NCBI GenBank assembly: GCA_001599915.1
Contig: BCIG01000006.1
Coordinates: forward strand, 620,001-684,000
Reading direction: 5' to 3'
Length of the DNA stretch: 64,000 bases
Source of the DNA: Symbiotaphrina buchneri
Taxonomy: Eukaryota > Ascomycota > Symbiotaphrinales > Symbiotaphrinaceae
In this document: in pieces, positions 1 to 12,968 of the stretch
Numbering within the stretch: position 1 is the first letter of the stretch
How the letters are laid out: every line of letters begins with the position of its first letter
Program-made: the position numbers and the translations under genes
The notes under the pieces: generated by a model
The model's input: only the letters and a program-made list of their open reading frames with translations
The model's database searches: none
Told to the model about the DNA's origin: nothing

Positions 1-69
1 CATCAGGGGCAGCTGTCTCCTGTGTGAATTATTGCGCCGGCCATGCTGTCTACAATTGCACTAACAGCT

Positions 70-3000
70 TCATGAAGCGTATGCAAACTCGGTCCCTCTA
101 CATGCAATCCAGAAATCTTTTACAACCTGATTCGTCTTCCGGGCCCCTCTGAGACTGATCAAGCGATCGCATCTATTAGCCAAGTGGTATATCCAAGCAA
201 GCTCGCTCGAGGGCCTACCTTAGAATTGTCTGCAGCCACAGTCGTTTGTCTGCGTCTTCCACCTTCTGGCTGGGAAACGATGGGCTAAAAAGTGCACCCT
301 CGAGCCACATCTTAGCCTTGGGCTGCTTGAAGACCATCTTCTTCAGGAGGTCGGTGAGCGCATCCAGTTCGCTTCGAGACGCCTCTCCTCCTAAGTTATA
401 GACCAGAGCATCTGCCAGATGGGGCCCGAAATACCCCACTACTTCAGTAATAGAGGCTTGAACATCCTCGGGCAAGTCGGTGAGGGCGATAAATGTCGCC
501 TAATTCGCAGAAGTTAGACATTTGGCACCGACTGAAGCAAGACAGTAGCTTACCCAGAAGGATGCCGCGGACCGTTTTGGTAGGATCTCCTTACCCCGAA
601 GACACCTCAGAGTAAAGACGAACGCATTTTCTACCAAAGCTCGAGGCTGAAGCTGAAATATGATATTTGTATAACGCGGGTTAATCTTGCCAAATAGATC
701 AACGCAATTCTGCGCAATTTCGGGATCTTGCTCCGGTGCTGAACAGGTCAGTTGATAGGGTACCTTGTAGCGCAGATGAAGCATACCTTGAAGGGCTTCC
801 ATGAGGTTCAAGGCGAAGCTCAGTAATCGTTCTACCTCATGATCTATCCTGATCGAGGAGTCCATGCTATGGGACGTGATGAGTATGCAAGCCGTGGTGA
901 GGACAGGGCCCAGGCGGGATGTCTCGAGGTTTAGATCGAGTAGAAAGTCTGTTACAAGTGAGGGAGGGAAAACAAAGGGTCCAGGTGATCTTTCTGTGAA
1001 CCCTGACCGGATGACAGTACACGCTGCTTCAACGATCTCCGTGTCCGTGCTGAGAAGCGATGTAACAGCTCTTACAGCTTGGATAATGCGAATTTGCAGA
1101 GCCGAGCCGGATCCCTCAATCCAAAACGAATTCGATGGAGTCTCCGCCTCTAGGTCAATTGCAACATCATCGGGCACCTGCATAGCCTTTCCAAGGCTTG
1201 CCATGCATCTGAGGGCGCTCAGTCCTTCAGCTTGTGCTGTGGGAACATCACCGCGGTTGTAGGCCTGTGTGCACCGATTAACATCCCGTTCGATGAATCC
1301 TAATAGGCCGTTGAGCGGCAGCTCTTTCGCCTCCTCTGATGGCAGAGCTTGAACTATGGAGCCAATGGCACCGAGTACCTTTTCTTTGGTGAGCATATCA
1401 GCTGTCGTACAAGTAACAAAATGTTCGTATTGTTGCAGGAATGCGCTCAGCTCCAAGGTCAAAGACTGCCGGCATGAAGAGCATAATGACGCTATCGACC
1501 TTGATGCTGTTGTAGCGTAGGCAGGAGCTTCCAATGATACGAAGAGAAAGTTGAGGGCCGCAGGCAGATACTCTTTGTGGCGCTCGAAAAAGGCCGCATA
1601 ATGGCCTAGAAGATTGACGGCTGTCTGGCGCATCTTAGCAGGCGCCGCCAGCCTCGCATCTGAAAGCTCAGAGAACATTGAAGAACCAAGCAGGCGCTCA
1701 AGAATTGAGTCCTCTGTGTCTCCCTCGGATATGCAGTCGGCAAGCGAGTTAAGACAAAATAATGCTGCTTCTGTCTCCGTCCACGCGCCGCTGTTAAAAG
1801 AAGACAGCGCAAGCTCGACGAATTTCTCGAATATAACAGAGCCTAACAAGGGATAGCACGACTGAAGATAATCCCGCACCTCAATGCGGAAATCTTTGAA
1901 CCCCTTCCTAATTTCAGAGTCCCATGACGCAGCGACTTCGCTGGGGGGCATCCGAATCTTGGCCCAGCACCGCTCGATAGATTGCAGGATGGTTCCTCTT
2001 GCGTGCTCGAACCATGGCGCCTTGTCCTGCCCTTCGGCGAAGAGAGAGTCGATTAGGAACTCCACGAACGTGTTCCAGAATTCGATGGCAGATGTGCAGA
2101 TCTCGTCCTCGGCAACAGCATAGCCGTCACAGTTCAGCAATTCGAGGAACATCAATAGCAGACTTCCTGAACGCTGAGTTTCCGGCGTCCGCGCAATATC
2201 TTGGACACTAGCATCTCCGAAAGCCAGCAATAATCTCCCGAAAAGCAGCGAGTCGAATTCGAAGTCACCCGCTTTGAGTCTCTGTAAGCGCTCTACGCCC
2301 CAGTCACTAGTCAGTATAGAGGCGAGGGCGTCTATATGGGGCAAGTCCAGGAATCTCGAATAATTTGACAAGACGTCGGTGAGTAGTTCAGCAGCGACAT
2401 CAAAGAGATCATCCTGCACTAGGCAATGTACCACCGGTTCGATGAGGCCCTTCAGTGCTCCCAGAGATACCTCTGAGTCGAGCCAGGCTTTTTGAGCATA
2501 AAACACCCATGACTGTAAAACATCAGCAAATGATTCTCCAACTCGACAAGGGTCTCCGCCAATACCTGATATGACTTAATTCCCTCGCGACTGAGCTTTG
2601 TGACAGATATGTTCGCGCCATTCACTGCCTTTGAGCCAGGATGCAAGGTATGACTTATGACGTCTACGACATCTTGCGCACTGGAAGAGACCCGTTCATG
2701 GAACTTGTTCCTGCCACATATAGTCAGGAGCCTTTCGGCACAAACGAAGTTAGAGACACTAACTCACTGTTTTACGCTGTTAACATCAATTTTGCCGACT
2801 TCCTCCGCCAGAGCCGAGCTAAACCAGAGCGTGGTGGCAATTTGCTGCTCGGTGAGCTTGTCCACTAAGCCAAAAGTTTCTGGGTAGGTCTCTACGGCAT
2901 CATAAGGAACCGCTTCCCCGCTACAGAAACAACAGATTATATGCCGGACCGGTCTGTCCCAAGAAGGGGTGATTCGTATGAAATACGTGACCAAGGTAGA

Positions 3001-3451
3001 GCACAGCTTCTTCAACACCAGGGGACCGGAGCTTTGGGCCACTAGGCGGACAAGCCAGCTCAACAGACGTTGGAGCAATTGTTTTGCACTTCCCTCGTCC
3101 AAGCTTTTCCTACGTGGTTTTAGTACGTGTCGAACTAGTCGAAAGGTCTGGATTACCAGTCAGAATTGATCTTAACGGTGAATGTCAGAGCCCCAAAGAA
3201 TCGCACAGCTTCATCATCGCTCGACAGTAGTGCGTCTGCTAGTTGCCAGCCATCTGGCGATCTCTGCAACTGCTGCAGTGTCTCTTGAATGTTGTTGATA
3301 TAGGTTGGCGGGCCGGGTTGGTAGAGGCGTTTAACTAGCTGGGAATGCTTAGCATGAATTGGTCCTCCAGGAGGATTCTGGGGACACCAACCTGCTCCAC
3401 GTCTTCGTATGACGACGGCATGACGGCGGCAGAACCGATGCTTGTAGTCAT
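70..3451 (-). CDS. Importin-beta family karyopherin, importin-13/Kap122 type
   Basis: Nuclear transport receptor of the importin-beta superfamily; yeast Kap122/Pdr6 and animal importin-13 are the nearest family I recognise. About 1,030 residues in seven exons. The start ATG at 3451 gives a short first exon (about 20 aa), joined at VEQ|LVKRLYQPGPP to the typical first HEAT repeat, which contains SPDGWQLADALL and RFFGALTFTVKI. Introns have GT..AG ends, e.g. one with a GCTAAGC branch point before the LVKRLY exon and one after FVLASFW-type sequence near 550. The last exon reads from about 171 to the stop at 70 and encodes RGARKTNQVVKDFW, a conserved C-terminal block. The rest is helical HEAT/ARM-like sequence without catalytic motifs. 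It is divergent from the aminopeptidase gene at 4003. The cargo cannot be read from the sequence; in yeast Kap122 imports TFIIA. Mtr10/transportin-SR is the main alternative family assignment. Confidence 0.85.
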
Positions 3452-4002
3452 CGTGATATGCAGCTGTGTGAGGTGCGGAGCGGATAGAAAGGCGGGGTTG
3501 CTTGGACGGCGCACGCGCTTTGCTGGCAAAGGTGAGAAACAACGGTCCTAGAGAAATACATGGCTCGGGCTCGTTGGCGCATGCTTTCGGGTTTCCAAAT
3601 CTCTCAAAGTCATATGATTTATTTGACGCGACAATTGATTATAACATTGCACAAGAGAATCCGCATTGGGCTGCACTGAACCCCCACCTTGCACATCGGA
3701 CGTCGGGAAATGCCATCTGCCAGCCAACACTGGACGGCTACCTCAACTTACCTCAACCTCAGTAGGTTGGCGCCCGAGCTCCTTAAAGAGGCCTAAACCG
3801 ACCTATTATACCTTACCTGCCCAGCTCGGCAGTAACTGTAACTGTAACTGGTGGTGTACAAAGCACCGAGCCCTTTGTAACTTCTTGCAGCTATCCTACT
3901 CCGTACGCCGTGCCCAGTCCGTGCTGCCCACTGGTCGTGTGCGGGTGCATCCTCTCTTTCCACGCTTCACCTACGACCACGAACGACCTTGACCGCTGTC
4001 AG
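3452..4002. promoter_or_regulatory. Divergent promoter region, karyopherin / aminopeptidase P
   Basis: Shared upstream region of two divergently transcribed genes. It holds several CCTCAACTTACCT and TACCTTACCT words (3738-3765 and 3809-3818), a three-unit GTAACT tandem near 3832-3850, and TACTCCGTA at 3897-3905. No open frame here is supported as a gene. Function of the words is unknown. Confidence 0.5.
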
Positions 4003-6516
4003 ATGCAAGTGCTGCGGCGTTGGCTCATTGGCAGACCCTCAATCTGCCAACAGACCTTCCCCAGACCGACTTCATTTCGCGGATTGAGCTCGACGGCTGC
4101 CCAACGTTCAGTAGCAGATATGGAGAAAGTGGACACCAGCGATCGCCTCGCACGTCTGCGTGAGCTGATGAAAGCTCATAAAGTCGACGTCTACGGTAAG
4201 CACGCCTCTTGTCGGTGCATACCCTCGCAATTGACGGCCATCTAGTCGTTCCTTCGGAAGATAGCCATCAGTCCGAGTATATCGCGCCGTGCGATGCGCG
4301 CAGAGGTACGTCTCAGATATAGCTTACTGCGCACCACCGGGCTGCCTAACCGGTCACTGCAGAATTCATATCAGGCTTCTCGGGCTCAGCAGGGACAGCG
4401 GTGATCACACAACAGAAGGCAGCTTTAGCGACTGATGGGCGATACTTCAACCAAGCGGAGAAGCAGCTCGACAGCAATTGGCAGTTATTGAAGCAGGGAC
4501 TCCAAGATGTACCCACATGGCAAGAATGGTAGGTTAAATGCTCATGGTCAGTCATTCGGGGTGACCGCGCTGAAGTTGGCTAGGACGGCGGAACAAGCAC
4601 AGAATGGGGAATTTGTCGGAGTGGATCCGGCTGTCATAACAGCCGGTTAGTGCCCTCAATATCCATAAACCACAAGGATACCTGCTGATGTCTTCCAGCT
4701 GAGGCCCGGAAGCTTGCAGAAAAGATTAAGAAGAAGGGGGGTTCTGATCTGCTCCCTGTCAGGGAAAACCTCGTGGACATGGTGTGGGGAAAGTCGCGGC
4801 CACCCCGTCCGGATGAAAAGGTCAACGTCCTGGGACTGGAGTTCTCAGGCAAGAAATTCCAGGACAAGCTGGCTGAGCTCCGGAAAGAGCTAGACAAGAA
4901 AAAGAGTTCGGGATTCATCATATGTATGCGTGTGTTCCTGCCATTCCTGGTTTTCAAGGGCTGACCGAAACACTAGCCATGCTGGACGAGATCGCTTGGC
5001 TGTTCAATCTCCGGGGGAATGAGTCAGTCCAGTTCACTAGCTGCTTTTGAGAGATGGAGTATGCTGACAACAGCAGTATCCCTTACAATCCGGTTTTCTT
5101 TTCATATGCTCTTGTGACTCCTACAGAGACAACCCTATACATCAGCGAAAGCAAACTGAGCCCTGCGGTTAAGCAACATCTAGGGAGTGAAGTGACGATC
5201 CGCCCATACGATGCAGTTTTCGATGATATCAGCGCCCTGAGCGATACCACTTTCAGTCACCAGTCGACGAACGGCGCATCTGAATCGACAAAGCCAAAGA
5301 AGTTCCTGGTGTCGAATAAAGCGTCATGGGCGTTGAGTAAGTCTCTAGGAGGGGAAGACAGGGTGGAGGAAGTCCGTAGTCCTGTCGGCGATGCAAAAGC
5401 AGTCAAGAACGCAACAGAGGTAGACGGCATGAGAGCTTGCCATGTCCGCGACGGTGCAGCTCTAATTGAATATTTCGCTTGGTTGGAGGATGAGCTCGTG
5501 AATAAAGGAGCTAAACTGGATGAAGTAGAAGCCGCCGACAAGCTGGAGCATATAAGATCGTGAGTTCTACACATTGCTTATCTGCATCACTGACGACCCA
5601 TAGCAAGCATCAACACTTCGTCGGATTATCCTTCGATACCATCTCTTCCACTGGACCAAATGCGGCTGTTATACACTACAAACCAGAACGAGGCAATTGT
5701 GCCACTATCGACCCAAATCAAGTGTACCTCTGTGACTCCGGAGCTCAGTACTTCGATGGCACCACAGATACTACGAGAACCTTACATTTTGGTCAACCCA
5801 CGGAAATGGAACGCAAGGCTTACACATTGGTCTTGAAGGGGAATATAGCCCTTAATCAGGTCGTCTTCCCCAAAGGAACAAGTGGTTTTGCGCTCGATAC
5901 ATTAGCTCGGCAATTCTTGTGGGAGGAAGGCTTGGATTACCGTCATGGGACTGGCCACGGTGTAGGCTCATACCTTGTAGGTACCCACCGAGGCACGTCC
6001 CATCAGTGGCTCTCACTGACCTTTCGAAGAATGTCCATGAGGGACCAATAGGTATCGGTACCCGGGTTCAGTACTCCGAAGTTCCATTGGCTCCTGGTAA
6101 TGTGATTTCCGATGGTATGAGCTCGAAACATCCTACGCCAACAATTTTGGGTTCTGACTTCTGCAATAGAGCCCGGCTACTATGAAGACGGTAAATTCGG
6201 GATACGCATAGAGAGTAAGCTGTGGCCCCCTCCCATATACCTGTTTAAACAAACGCAAGTGCTGATAAATATAGACGTCATTGTGGTCAGGGAGGTCCAA
6301 ACGAAGCATAAGTTCGGAGACAAGCCCTATTTAGGCTTTGAAGGAGTAACCATGGTGCCAATGTGCCGAAACCTAATCGATGCAAATCTTCTTACCGACG
6401 GTGAGAAGAAATTTCTGAATGAATATCATGAGACGGTATTCAACGATACCAAAGGCTTCTTCGGGGATGATCCAAGGAGCTTCAAATGGCTGAAGCGAGA
6501 GACACAGCCAATCTGA
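4003..6516 (+). CDS. ampp: Xaa-Pro aminopeptidase P (M24B metallopeptidase)
   Basis: Removes an N-terminal residue preceding proline; dinuclear Mn(II) enzyme of about 650 residues. Two creatinase-like N-terminal domains ([20 protein letters not shown], then [13 protein letters not shown]) precede the pita-bread catalytic domain. Metal-ligand blocks are visible: [33 protein letters not shown] and the final GFEGVTMVP glutamate. The gene has about ten short introns; one after GVGSYL joins to [10 protein letters not shown]. The first ATG at 4003 adds 39 Arg-rich residues lacking acidic residues, which resembles a mitochondrial presequence. A second in-frame ATG at 4120 gives the usual cytosolic start [16 protein letters not shown]. 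Divergent from the karyopherin gene; Sec8 follows on the same strand. The family call is secure; the location of the product is inferred. Confidence 0.93.
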
Positions 6517-6926
6517 GGTTAGACGATCGGTTGCTTCGGACGTTCAGGTTTCAGGGAGCATTCTCGGCGTCTAGCATCATAGAATTTAGCGTCCCCCCGC
6601 AAGATTCGGGGCATCACAAGTAGCTTGAGAGACTGTAGTTCGTAAATACCCCTGGAAGGTTTGTTCATAATAGGGGCTCGTCCTACTTACCGGAGCTACC
6701 TTACTTCGAGTAAAGAGCGGCAAGTTCCGTGCAATTGCACCCCAGGGGTCGCGTCGCTCCAGGAATTGTATCATTGACCCTCAGCTACTCCAGCTACAAA
6801 CGATATATTTTGCGGTGCAATCCCCAAATTGGGCTGGTACTACAATGCAGCGACAGTGCCATATTATTTCGGCTTCATTCAGCTGCGGCTGAGGCGCGCG
6901 GAGGAGAGTATAGCAATATCAGGGCC
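6517..6926. other. Intergenic, aminopeptidase P to SEC8
   Basis: About 400 bases between two genes on the same strand, holding the aminopeptidase 3' region and the SEC8 promoter/leader. One TACCTTAC word lies at 6697-6704. I see no gene in it. Confidence 0.5.
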
Positions 6927-9900
6927 ATGTCATATCCGCAACAATATCGCGGCGGACCCCAGGGCCCTCGAACGTCCGGCCCTGAACGGACCGACGGTCG
7001 TCGACATGAAGGACACTCTTATATTAACGGAAACGGGAGAAGCAGCCCAGAGAGACGGCCAGGCGGGTATGGTGGGTTCGAGGATGCTCCACCTTCACGG
7101 TCAGATTATGAGCCGGCAGCATATGCGCCTCGGGAGAGAGCACAGCCATACGAGCGAGTGAATGGTCGCTACAATAGTAACACCGAAGGTCCCAGGAACG
7201 GATGGGATGAGCGTAATCGCTCGAGAGAGAGGAGCAGACCTGCGGGGGCCAGAGCTTACGGTAACAGCCAAGGCGGAAGGCAAATCGAAGGTCAGAGACA
7301 GGCTTCATGAACCCGCATTTCATTTCAAGACGGCTTTTTTGCACGACCTGTGTATCTGCTTGCTTAGACGAGGTCTGCTCATGTTGCTGTATCCTCAAGT
7401 CTTGAATTGCTGCCAGACCACTTGGGGTTATTTCCTGCCTGATTCCCATGGTTCCTGCAGTAGCTAACGCTCCGTTATTGCCAGATGTCCTACAATCTAT
7501 TCAGCAAGAGTGGGACTTCATGACTAAGAGCGACTGTATCCCGGTGCAGGTGGCATTGCAGCTTATGGACTCGAGTTCTCTGGGACGAGCGCATCAATAT
7601 GGCCAATTCCAGGAGACACATGAGCAGCTGCAAAGTGCTCTGAAGACGATTGTGAATGGTCGGTCTCCTCTGTCATCGCGTATTTTACCATCTAATAGTT
7701 ATAAGAGCATTATGAGGACTTCAATAGCTCCATCGGAACTTTCTACCGTGTCCAATCGGCCATTCAGGGATCCCAAGCAAAGGTTCGGACTCTCAAGGAA
7801 TCACTCAGCCACGCAAAGTCACAGTTACTCCACACCAAACCAGAGCTAAAGGTGCTTGCAACATCCTCGCAAAGTTATGATGATATGCTCCAACTCTTAT
7901 GCAGAATGTACGTAATGCAATCCTCGATCTACTCCATGCCTATTGATGTCGTGCAGCGAAGAACTCCAAGTAGTCCCGGAGAGACTAGAAGCTCGCATAT
8001 CTGACAAACGTTTCCTTGCTGCCGTCGAGGTGCTACAGGAGGCGTTGAAGATGATTCGGTTGCCCGAGCTGCAGAATATTGGAGCTCTTAGTGAGCTTAA
8101 GATTTACCTAAGCAACCAAGAAACGGTAAGCTATTCAGTTGCCATGTCTCGGACATATCACTGACGGCATGATGAATAAGTCATTGCCTGATATTCTTAT
8201 CGAAGAACTGCACAGTCATCTGTATCTGAAGTCTCCCTACTGTCAAGATAGATGGAAACAACATGTCCGCGAGCAGGGCGCAGGAGGAATCATTGATGAG
8301 ACAACTGATGGCCTCAGTAAGATTTTCTACGTGCAGGGTGGAGCGAAACTGACTCATTCTTCTAAGCGCCTTTCAGCGGCAGATCTGTTCACAAATTCCT
8401 CGAGACTATGGATGTTTCAAGCCAGGTATTTCCTTCGAAGCTGGAGAGCCCCATAGATACTTACGGTGCAATAGATGATTGACGACCCAACGCGCAATCC
8501 TGAAGCAGATAGCTTCTCCTATATACGACTTCTCATAGAATCACTGAACCACCTGGGTCACTTGGAGACTGCTGTCAATCAAATCGAGCAACGGCTGCCA
8601 GTAGAGCTCTTCAGGGTCGTTGAGAAGACCAACAACGAAGTTGATCAGAGGCACCCGACGACTGTGCGGGGTAATCAACGACGAAACTTGAATAGCTTTG
8701 ATTATGACCCCTCATTCGATGACACCGTTGCTGCAACAATATCCGATTTTCTGTGGAGCCTATATTCCAAGTTCGAGGCTATTGCGGAAGGCCACCGGGT
8801 ATTGCACGATGTGGTTGTAGGCATTGTGGAGAGGGAAAAGATACAGCAGGGAAATGCATTAACGACGGGTTTCAGTGAACTGTGGAAGCTCTACCAGAGT
8901 GAGGTAAGTCTTGCTCCAGACGCCTGAGAATTCATGGTCTGAGTGAGCTAGATGCGGTCACTGCTTCACGATTACCTTGCTGCCACCGGCAATGTTACCT
9001 ACCGTCCTGGCCGAGTGGAGAACGGGGAGTCAAATATATTTCACCGCAGTCAACGTGATCGAAACAAGGTGACTGAACAGCATTATCTAAGAGGTTTGGG
9101 GGGTGCTAATAGCTTCTCAGAGGATGTTCAAGATATCCGGCGCCGATGAAACATCCGGCAAGCTGAAGGAAGAAGAAGAGGATCTCGACGCAATCTTGAA
9201 ACCTTCTGTTCCCGGACTTGTCTCTAACCTTCGCACCCCGGCAGTAGTGAGGCTGACTGAGCAGAATCACATCCAAGATGGCTCAGCCACTGGGCACAAG
9301 CTTTTGATCGAGCCCAGCGTCTTCAATGTCGGCTTTCTGCTCCCTCCATCACTTTCATTCATACAACGCCTGAAGGACATAGTACCCGCTGAGTCAGAGA
9401 TCGTAATGCACACGTTAACCTCATTTCTGGACGACTTCCTCGTCAATGTTTTCCACCCACAGCTTGATGAAACGATTTCTGAACTTAGTGCGCAAGTTAT
9501 AACAGCTCATGATGCGTTCCAGGAGGATGCGCACTGGCAACTGCACTCTCCAAAACCGATTTTCAAGGTAGAGACTCCTTTTACTGATGAGAGCCGCGCT
9601 GACCTTGCAGGGGACCTACGCACTATTCTCCCTCGTTCGATCATTTTGCAGGATGTTGGACTCTATCCCTCATGACCAGGCGTTCAGCAATCTGCTCTTG
9701 GCACAGATCAAAAATTACCGTATGAAATGTTACAATTGGTACAAAGGTTAGTTTGGCTTCGATATTTCATGGCCGCCAACTAAACGTACATCAGCTTCGG
9801 TTGCGCGGGCACAAGCGGAGGGAGAGAATAGCGAGCGCCTTAAAATTGCTGCAGCGCTGGCAGAATCGGAAACGTTTCGAGGTATCTGTATTCAGATAAT

Positions 9901-11055
9901 ACAAAGCGAAGATGAGGAAAAGCGAGACTCACTACTCAAGGAGGTAAAACTACGCCCTGAGAGAAGCAGAAATCTTCAACCACTAAATTCGAGTAGTTCA
10001 CGCATATGCTCATCCGAAAAGCCACAGAAAAGCAGCTTCAACCCTCCGATATCCTCTCAGACCGTAAAACTGTTCCTGCTCTGGGACTATTATACACTAG
10101 CATGGTGGGTGCAACGTTTCCTCCTGTTTCGCTTCCCTGACAAAGAGCAGCAATGGCTCGCAAGCCATCTGAAGCAATTACGGTACATCACGGACCATGC
10201 AGTGGACTCCTCTCAAAATGAGGCAGGAAGACACTCGCGAGCCCGGCGCTGGACTATGGTCGGCGTATCAAAACCTCGAAGCACTCATCAATCAATATAT
10301 CTGCCGGTGACGGAGCAGAGCGTAGGGTGATTGATTTCCACCCGCTTTGAGATACCCCTAATTTGTACTGAAAATCTGATAGGGAATTTGATGAAGTTGT
10401 GAAGTCGTTCGAGGACCTTGCCACGACCGCTCTGCTTACACTGTACATGGACCTAAGATGTGGTATGATTTACAATCTGGAAAACGCGTTAAAGACAAAT
10501 TATGTCCTGGAGCAACCAGTGAGAGATCCTTCTCAGGAGATACTGGTTGTCAACACAGAAATCAACAAGTTTGATGAAAGCCTCCTCAAGCTCATGCCAA
10601 CCCGGGCGCATGAGTGAGTGTCTTTCAACCTTCGATTGTGGTTCCTGCACTGACGTTGGCACAGCTTTCTTACACGTGGTCTTGGCTTGCTCGTTGATGA
10701 AGTGTTGATCCAACGCTGTACTCTGATCAAGGCGATGAACGCCAATGGTTGTGGAAGGATGCAAGTCAACATCCTTGTGCTTCAACAAAACTTGAAGAAT
10801 ATCGAAGGGGACGTCCAGCTGCGGCGAAGCTCGCAGTTCTATGACTTGTTCGCTGAAGGGGCCGATGCCATTGTTTTGATGGCCAAAGAAAAGGGATCCG
10901 ATGGTCAAGGTTTCAGCTACGACGAGTTGAAGGATTTGGTGCAGTTGTGCTACGCGGAAGCTCTGAGCTCCGATCGGAGAGAGATCGCTACACAAGCAAA
11001 GAGAGGTCTCAACGATCGTCTCCTGCAACTGAGCGAATATTTATGGCAGACATGA
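6927..11055 (+). CDS. SEC8: Exocyst complex subunit Sec8
   Basis: Subunit of the octameric exocyst, which tethers secretory vesicles to the plasma membrane at growing tips and septa. Start ATG at 6927. Exon 1 (6927-7290) encodes about 121 residues of low-complexity Arg/Gly/Ser/Tyr-rich sequence; a 194-nt intron (7291-7484) then joins RQIE to DVLQSIQQEWDFM, the conserved start of the Sec8 N-terminal helical domain. Further conserved blocks include LMDSSSLG, FNSSIGTFYRVQSAIQGSQ, VRTLKESL, QLVPERLEARI-like sequence around 7970, and ELHSHLYLKSPYC. The C-terminal helical region runs through LVDEVLIQRC to a stop at 11055. Around ten exons and roughly 1,100 residues, as expected for fungal Sec8. Convergent with NTA1. 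The disordered N-terminus is fungal-variable and its role is unknown. Confidence 0.92.
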
Positions 11056-11372
11056 TATGTACCGGTCTCCCTTATGTGTGGTTCATGGATGAGGACCGCA
11101 TTATGTTTGAGCGAGAGCGGAGACGATCATGGCTCAAGTGTATTTTACATATGTTCGAGAGGCGATGAGGGAGATCCTGAGCCAGCTGTCCCTCGATGGC
11201 GGGGCTCACTTGGCCCGCCGAGGTCGTTTCTGTGTCCGGATAAAAGATGTTGTCTTGCCAGTAGGCCGGAAAAGGCGTTGAATAATAGCATGGGGAGAAC
11301 GGCCCGTCAGCCGGAGAAGATGGGCAAGATCTGACCACTCAAAAGTCACTTCTTATGGCTGATGACTGACGA
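11056..11372. other. Convergent 3' region SEC8 / NTA1
   Basis: About 320 bases between two convergent stops. It must contain both polyadenylation regions. No gene is supported. Confidence 0.5.
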
Positions 11373-12331
11373 CTACGTGGATGATGGTCGATCAGTATCA
11401 ACACGCAATAGCTTCTCTTGTCTCCTCCCCAGCATTCCGTAAATGCGAACCTTCCCTCGCCGAATGCCCATGACAGAACTTGTGCCTGCATAATGCACGT
11501 CTCCTTCTGTCCCGCACCTGTTGCCAGTGACGAACAAGACTTCTCGTGGGTCTTGCTTACTTCGCTCAATGACCGGCTGGAGTCTGCTGAGCCAGTAGTA
11601 CAGTGTCTCCAGATCGGGACCATCAGGGTCTTCTGCTAGTTCCTCAGCGGACATTCTCGTCAGCCACGCCATAGGCATGGCGATCAGAGCGGCGTCAAAA
11701 TGCACGGCATGCTGTGCGAACTCGTAAGCTTCAAACGGTGTAAGGAAGCGGCAAGGATTGAGATCCATGCCTACAACCGGTCAGTAAGTTCGTTAGGACG
11801 TGCCAGCATGTCCTATCAGATCCAATGTCGGGGATATTGAGACGCATTTGATAGGATACACGCGGAGGAGCGCTTACAGATCCCCATGGCAACCTTCCCG
11901 AGCGGTCCCATCTCGGCCTTGAAGAAGCCTTCGCCGCCCTCATCCGCCCACGTTTCGTCCGTGTAGTACAGGAAGCTCTTGCGGTAATTGAACAGCACGA
12001 CACCCTGGGGCGAGGCCGTGACGGCCGAGTTGAACCTCTTGGGGGGTTCCGTCAGGGTGATCTCCGGGTATCCGACAGTCACATAGCACTGAAGGCGGCG
12101 CGCCGTGGCACACGCCCATCTCGCCGTCGGTCCCGCAGAGGTGGGCTCGAGATACGGTTCGAGCGCCTCCAGGGAGGGGAAGTTGTAACCTGTGAAAGCA
12201 AGCTCAGGGGCAATGAGGAGGTCCAGCTCTTGGCCTTCGGACAGCGATTCCTCCAGCACGGCCTCCGCCCGCTGGATGTTCTCCTCGACCTTGCCAAGGG
12301 TCGGCGCGAACTGGAGGCATGCGATCTTCAT
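11373..12331 (-). CDS. NTA1: Carbon-nitrogen hydrolase, protein N-terminal amidase (Nta1-like)
   Basis: Nitrilase-superfamily enzyme predicted to deamidate N-terminal Asn/Gln, creating N-degrons of the Arg/N-degron pathway. About 285 residues, two exons. The catalytic triad is visible: Glu in APELAFTGYNF (near residue 43), Lys in YRKSFLYYTDE (near 120), and Cys in GICMDLNP (near 152). The intron near 11770-11875 splits the codon of the catalytic Cys (T|GC). The start ATG at 12331 opens directly into the family's first strand, MKIACLQFAP, so no leader is needed. It is shorter than yeast Nta1 (about 450 aa). The call rests on the residues around Cys; another amidase of this superfamily is possible. 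Convergent with SEC8. Confidence 0.82.
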
Positions 12332-12968
12332 GTTGTTCGCCTACCTTCCTAGCGAGCTGGCTTCCCTTGTTCATGTGGGTGGCTGCCGCGGTGTATTTAA
12401 ATATACTTCAGAAGGCGGCAGGCGCTCAGAATGCCCTTCGGGAATGCTTTGATGAAACAAGTGCTTTATCTGGCATTTTTCCACAACTACCAATCCAACG
12501 CTTGGGGTATCCTTCGGCGGCGGCGCCTGTCCAGGATGGGGAAGTCAACAAAGCTTGTCATCACATCACGGCATTTTCTAGTCGTAGCCTCACAGCTCGT
12601 CTCGAGTCTCCCACATTTGGTGGTGAACAATTACTTGCGCATGAATCGAGGGCATTTTGACAAGCAGACATCATAATCAAGCTTCATGATGGACGACTGA
12701 CATTTCCTTGCAGTATATTGCGAAAAGCTAACTACATCACGACTTCTCTCGTTCCTCCGCTCAGGTGGTGCGGACATGAGAACACCAGGGAAACTCCAGA
12801 CACGTCAACCCGAAACGCCGCAGGAACGCCCCGAACACACCGAGCACGATAACAGAGACTTCGGCATTAGTGCTTGCGTGCTACCTTAAAGAAAGAGAAC
12901 GACATCAATCCAAACCCTCGAGGAAAAAAGGTTCCGTCACAGGGGACTCGCAGCAATAAGCAAGGCAA
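12332..12968. other. Intergenic, NTA1 promoter and bHLH 3' region
   Basis: About 640 bases. An AT-rich near-palindrome GTATTTAAATATAC at 12393-12406 lies about 60-75 bases upstream of the NTA1 start and could serve as a TATA-like element on the minus strand. The right part is the 3' region of the bHLH gene. No gene seen. Confidence 0.4.

Noticed and set aside
864-1262. Plus-strand frame inside the karyopherin gene
   Set aside because: Antisense shadow of a clearly coding exon.
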